In this document: piece after piece, positions 56,801-62,800 of the stretch | Layout: each line of letters opens with the position of its first letter | Numbering within the stretch: position 1 is the stretch's first letter | From: Apostichopus japonicus | Lineage: Eukaryota > Echinodermata > Holothuroidea > Aspidochirotida > Stichopodidae | Length of the DNA stretch: 64,000 bases | Assembly: GCF_037975245.1 (NCBI RefSeq) | Contig: NC_092569.1 | Span: 26,117,168 to 26,181,167, forward strand | Direction: 5' to 3' | Translations under genes and position numbers: made by a program | The notes under the pieces: model-generated | Databases searched by the model: none | What the model saw: the letters and a program-made list of their open reading frames with translations, nothing else | Told to the model about the DNA's origin: nothing

Positions 56801-59800
56801 TTATTTGTTCCAAACCAAAAATGATTTATGCTCTTAGACAAAATTGAAGAGTAAATAAACAGCTCTGCCAAATGGGCCATGTTGCTACATTAAATAACTT
56901 GCATCAAGCATGCTAATCATTTCTATACCTTGACTTGTTCGAATATTTACGACTGATAAAAAAAAAAAAAATTCTGAACATAATTATTTCCTTCCTCAGA
57001 AAATCAGCCTCACCTCTCTTAGGAAGTTGAATAAACTGAACATCTGCTGCAGTTCGCCAAAGAGACGTTCCTTTTCTGGATGTTGGCACAGTTCTGTGTG
57101 GACTAGATCCACGAGTTCGTCAGACGGTAGAATGAGTAACCTACCAAAAACGTCCTCTTCACAGACGACCCTGCTCCAAGTGAGGACCGTCAAATTTGAT
57201 AGCTCTGATATCTGGGAAAGGAAACAGATTTTGTTTTTTCATTATTTAAATATCGAGAATGATCAATTTGTGAATAGAGATGACAATCTCATGATATTTA
57301 AATATCGAAAATGGTCAATGTGTGAATAGGGATGACAATCTCATGATATTTAAATATCGAGAATGGTCAATTTATGAAAAGGGATGACAATCTCATGATA
57401 TTTAAATATCGAAAATGGTCAATTTGTGAATAGGGATGACAATCTCATGATATTTAAATATCGAGAATGGTCAGTTTGTGAATAGGGATGACAATCTCAT
57501 GATATTTAAATATCGAGAATGGTCAATTTGTGAATAGGGATGACAATCTCATGATATTTAAATATCGAGAATGGTCAATTTGTGAATAGGGATGACAATC
57601 TCATGATATTTAAATATCGAGAATGGTCAATTTGTGAATAGGGATGACAATCTCATGATATTTAAATATCGAGAATGGTCAATTTGTGAATAGGGATGAC
57701 AATCTCATGATATTTAAATATCGAGAATGGTCAATTTGTGAATAGGGATGACAATCTCATGATATTTAATATCTAGAATGGTCAATTTGTGAATAGGGAT
57801 GACAATCTCATGATATTTAAATATTGAGAATGGTCAATTTGTGAATAGGGATGACAATCTTGTGATATGTTCACAAAAAGTAACACAAATATTAATATCC
57901 ACATCTTACCTTGTCTAACATTATATTCCATTGGATATTCATCTCCACATATAACAGCATTAAATATTATGAACATTGAAAAAAGCAATAATATTCAGCT
58001 ACTGCATTATGTTCATCATGTAGCCAGATGCAAAGATGTGTTCAGAACTATTACTAGTATATTAGTTCAAGAAAACTGCTATTGTATTAATTTAAAAGTA
58101 TAAATAGTTTGAAAGAAAATTGTTGAGCTATTTTTAACCAAACATTATTGTTTGGAATCATTTTAATGGCTAAACTATTGGTCCTACATGAATAGACAAA
58201 TATTATTGTATGGAATCATTTTAATGGCTAAACTATTGGTCCTACATGAATAGTCAAATATTTTTGTATGGAATCATTTAAATGTTTACACTATTGGTCC
58301 TATATGAATAGACTAATGATAACAAAACCGGAATTGTTTTATGTAGAGTGGACAAAAGCTACATGGAGACCTGGTATTAAGAATTAAACTCACCTCAGTT
58401 GAATTAAGGTATCCGTTCATCAGCATGCTGACGTTTTGAATCGATAATCCTGTCTCTCTAATGAGCAGGTAACCTACATCAGATGAGTTAAACCACATGC
58501 TGTAGATCGGTATCAGTCCTGTTGAGAGGTAATTTCAAAGCCACAATGAAATACAGAAATAAAAAAGCTGTTTTTTAATGGATGACTTGAGGCAGAATTT
58601 TTGTTCTTTGTATGACAAGGAATAAAAAAGAAAAAAATTTGAGTACTATTAACGATGCGCTTGTAGCTAATTCTGACTTCCAAAATATTTAGCTTTGAAA
58701 GTATTTGATCTCTAGAAAGCTCCTTCATAAAAAGATAATATAAGGTATGATATTAAATTTGACATGTTTTAATCCATATTACAAAAACACAGACTGCTAT
58801 AAGTCCAGATTGAAATTTTCATACCACTTTTGATTATTGAGTAATGACCCTTTAATTAGCTGAGGTTCATCAATGAAAGTGACTGGACTAAAGAGTCTAA
58901 TGTACAGAGCATTGAGGTCAGTTCCTCAGATGTGACACATGAACTCAACGGGGAAAACAAGACTGTTACGGCCTCAAATGACAGACTGTTAACAATCTGT
59001 GTTACAACTTTGTAAAGGACAAAATGATGTTGAATGTCGTGTGATTGGTTATGTATGCTTGTGATTGGTTATGTAGGCTTATGATTGATTATTCCAAGCT
59101 TGTGATTGGTTATGTATGCTTGTGATTGGTTATTCCAAGCTTGTGATTGGTTATGTATGCTTGTGATTGGTTATTCCAGGCTTGTGATTGGTTATGTATG
59201 CTTGTGATTGGTTATTCCAGGCTTGTGATTGGTTATGTATGCTTGTCTGCTGGTTATCTGGGCTTCTTGTGATTGGTTATTATATGCTTAAGATTGGATA
59301 TTATAGGCTAACGATTGGTTATCTAAGCTTGCGATTGGTTATCTAGTCTTGTGTTTGGTTATGTATAGACTGAGACTCTCACCTGTCTGTGGATTGGTTA
59401 TGTAGGCTTATGATTGCTTATTCCAGGCTTGTGATTGGTTATCTTGGCTTCTTGTGATTGGTTATTATATGCTTGATTGGTTATTATAGGCTTACGATTG
59501 GTTATCTAGGCTTGTGATTGGTTATCTAGGCTTGTGATTGGTTATCTAGGCTTGTGATTGGCTATCTAGGCTTGTGATTGGTTATCTAGGCCTACGATTG
59601 GTTATCCAGGCTTGCAATTGCTTATCTAGGCTTGTGTTTAGTAATGTATAGACTCTCACCTGTCTGTCGATTCAATGTCTGAAGATACAAGTTGTAGAGG
59701 TTTAAGAGCTCCTCTATCACCACAGTGTCTGTCTCATCGAAGAAATCTTCCCCGATGAAGATCTCCAGCAGTTCCAAAAGAGTCTCGAGTCTGCAGAGTA

Positions 59801-62800
59801 AAAAAGTTTGCATTCGAGAATGACTCAACGGTACCAACGGACAACGGAATTCAGGGAATGCTTACGGATACCGTGTACAGGTATGACGTATAATTATGGT
59901 GTTTTGATTTATGTCCGTGTTCAATAGTCGGACCTCAAAAGAAGGACGTCACCCCCATAATCAGTTCTATCCCTTCAACAATCTCCTCTAATTATAGCCT
60001 CTCTTTTCCTGCAAACTTTTTAACCCCTTCTCGGTTATCTCCTCTCTTCCTCCTCGGGTGAAAACATTTTGTCGATTCCACTGACTGCCATTCGTACATT
60101 TCCAATCCCTTACTGCCGTACATTGACAAACATCTGCCAGGTATAGCTGACTAGGTCTAGACTTTTACTTATTTAGTGGTGCAGCAGGATGAGAAGAGAG
60201 GGGATGGGGTGCGGGGAGGGGGGTAGAGAGTAACACTTGAGAAGAAAGACCAATCTATCTGAAATATTTTACAACCGGTTCTTTCAAAGCCAAAATAAAA
60301 TGATGGAATGAAAATATTTTAATTTTACTCTCATCTGAATTTTCACATCACTTCTGTAAGATATACTTTCGGGGTTGGGGGGGTGGGTGATGGGGCCTAC
60401 TGAGCAAGAGGACACACAGATTAGATTGAGTTTATTAATTGGAAAATGGAAGGATTGGATATAATTAACTTAACAAGATAGGGAAAACAGGAAGAGGAGG
60501 AAGGGAGAACACTAGAAGGGTCAGAGGACTGCAAGAGGTTGTACCACCACCGATCATAAACTGAGTTGGTAAGATGCCCTTTGACTTACTCCTGAAGATC
60601 TCCTTGCGTTACGTTCTCTAACATGGAGAAGATGTCGTCTACGAGCTCCGCTAATCCAGGAATCTCCAAATTTAGCTGGAAGGCGGTCGGATCGGTGATC
60701 AACGTTATCACGTTCGAGGTGAACTCTTGGCCGTTGCCAATGAAAGAGCTACACGAGAACTCTTCTAGAGGATTGGTATTACTGTCGCCCAGTTGTCGAA
60801 TCTGAGGAGAAAATATGAAGCTTAATTTAGGAGTGTCAGCTCAGTGGTTAACGCCAGTTCCTTCCAACATAAGGTCCCTGATTCGAGGCACTCCAAGATT
60901 AATGTATGTCGTCCAGTTACAGAGTTATTGACAATTGACAATTCATAATCATGTATGTTAAATATGAATGTAAGAGACTGACTTTGGTCAGCTTGCGGCT
61001 TTGATAAGCCAATGAGGCTTCTTCGCGAGTTCCTGCTTGCAGGAGGATCTAACATACATACATACACACATACATAATTGTAAACAATATGGATATCTGT
61101 CGACATCTGAAATAAGATGATTAACATATTTACTTCATTACCAGCCTTCTATGTTTATGGTACCAAATTCAAGATGTTTCTTAAACAGTAGAACTTTATA
61201 TACTGTAAGTCTCATCATTGTTACCAAAAGAATCTTTATCAATGTTAGTCCTGAGAGAATTTTTCCATCACTAGCTCCAGAGATGAATAAATTACTTTTT
61301 GTACAGCAACATATGCTGCCGCCCGTTACGAAGCTAGGCCAGCATCCAAGATAAAAAGGCAATGCTTTTTCCCTACTCTACCACGGTCAAAATAAAACCA
61401 CATATATATTACTTTTTGTCAAAATTGTTACCAATGTGGGCATATTAGGCGGGAAAGTTTTCAAACCAGTAAAACCAGGCAGTCTCGGCTCGTACATTTA
61501 TTAGGGCGTGTCATGTATTGAAGGAATATATGCACCAGCAGAGTTGTATAAAGGACTGCCCTGGGATGTATGTAAACTTAACCCCCTACTGATTACCATG
61601 CTATTAATTTTATCAATAACCCTATACCGTTATCAGCTGATATTAAACGAAAATAAAAACATGGAGATTATTTCATTAAGTGAACCTAATTGTAGTGGAA
61701 CCTGTTGTTCGTTCATGACCTTGCCATTGAAAGATAAGGTACGTGTGTTATGACGGCAGCTAGAATATACAGGAATTAAATGTAAATGTATTGATATCCC
61801 ATATAATGGTTTGAGGCAAAACAAGTGACCAACCAAGATATAAATACTTGTAGAAATATTTTGCAACTTACTTCCACTTTTAAAACTAGGTCTTTTTATA
61901 TCAAATCATAGATATGGATCTACAAAGGAACCTCAATTATCAAAGGCTTATTAAAACAAAGTTTAAGTTGGGGAGCTTGCTTTGTTACCTTACTGGCTGC
62001 ACTTTCAAAGTCAATAATGATGAGAACTCGCTGAATCAATTCTGTCCGAATCACAGCATCCATGGAGCAGATGAGAGACGAGAGGGCCGCAATATCCTCC
62101 GAATCGGACAGCTCTAGCAATGCTCTGAGATTCTCTTCACTGCATGTAGCATCTCCTAGGTTTCCTTCAATTATATCTACTGACAGGGCCCTCAGCTGTA
62201 TCAAAAGACAATCAACAAGGATATTAAGTAATAAGGGAATTTTATCAGTCTTAAGATATCTGGGTATGCTTCATTGCTATTAGTCTATATTACTCAGTTT
62301 TCTGGTATAGACTAGATCACACCATTATATATTATGCTATACACTGCCCAGCCCTAGACAGCATTAGTCTATATAACACAATACACTGTTCTAGTCTAGA
62401 CCACACCAGTATTTACTATGCGATACCCTGCTGAGCCCTGGACTTTACTAGTCTATATTACACAATACACTGGTCTAGACTAGACAACACCTAGTATAAC
62501 TATGCTATACCCTGCCTAGCCCTGGACTTCACTAGTCTATATAATACAATACACTGGTATATAGCCCTAGACTTCAGTAGTCTATATACCACAACCCACT
62601 GGTATAGACTAGACCACATCAGTATATACTATGCCATACACTGCCTAGCCCTGGATTTCACTAGTCTATATAACACAATGCACTGGTCCATACTACACTA
62701 TACACTGGTCCATGATAGAATTAACCAGTCTAGACTGCATTATACACTGGCCTAGACTACACTGCACTCACAAGCACTAGTTGTAAATATTCTTCCGAGA

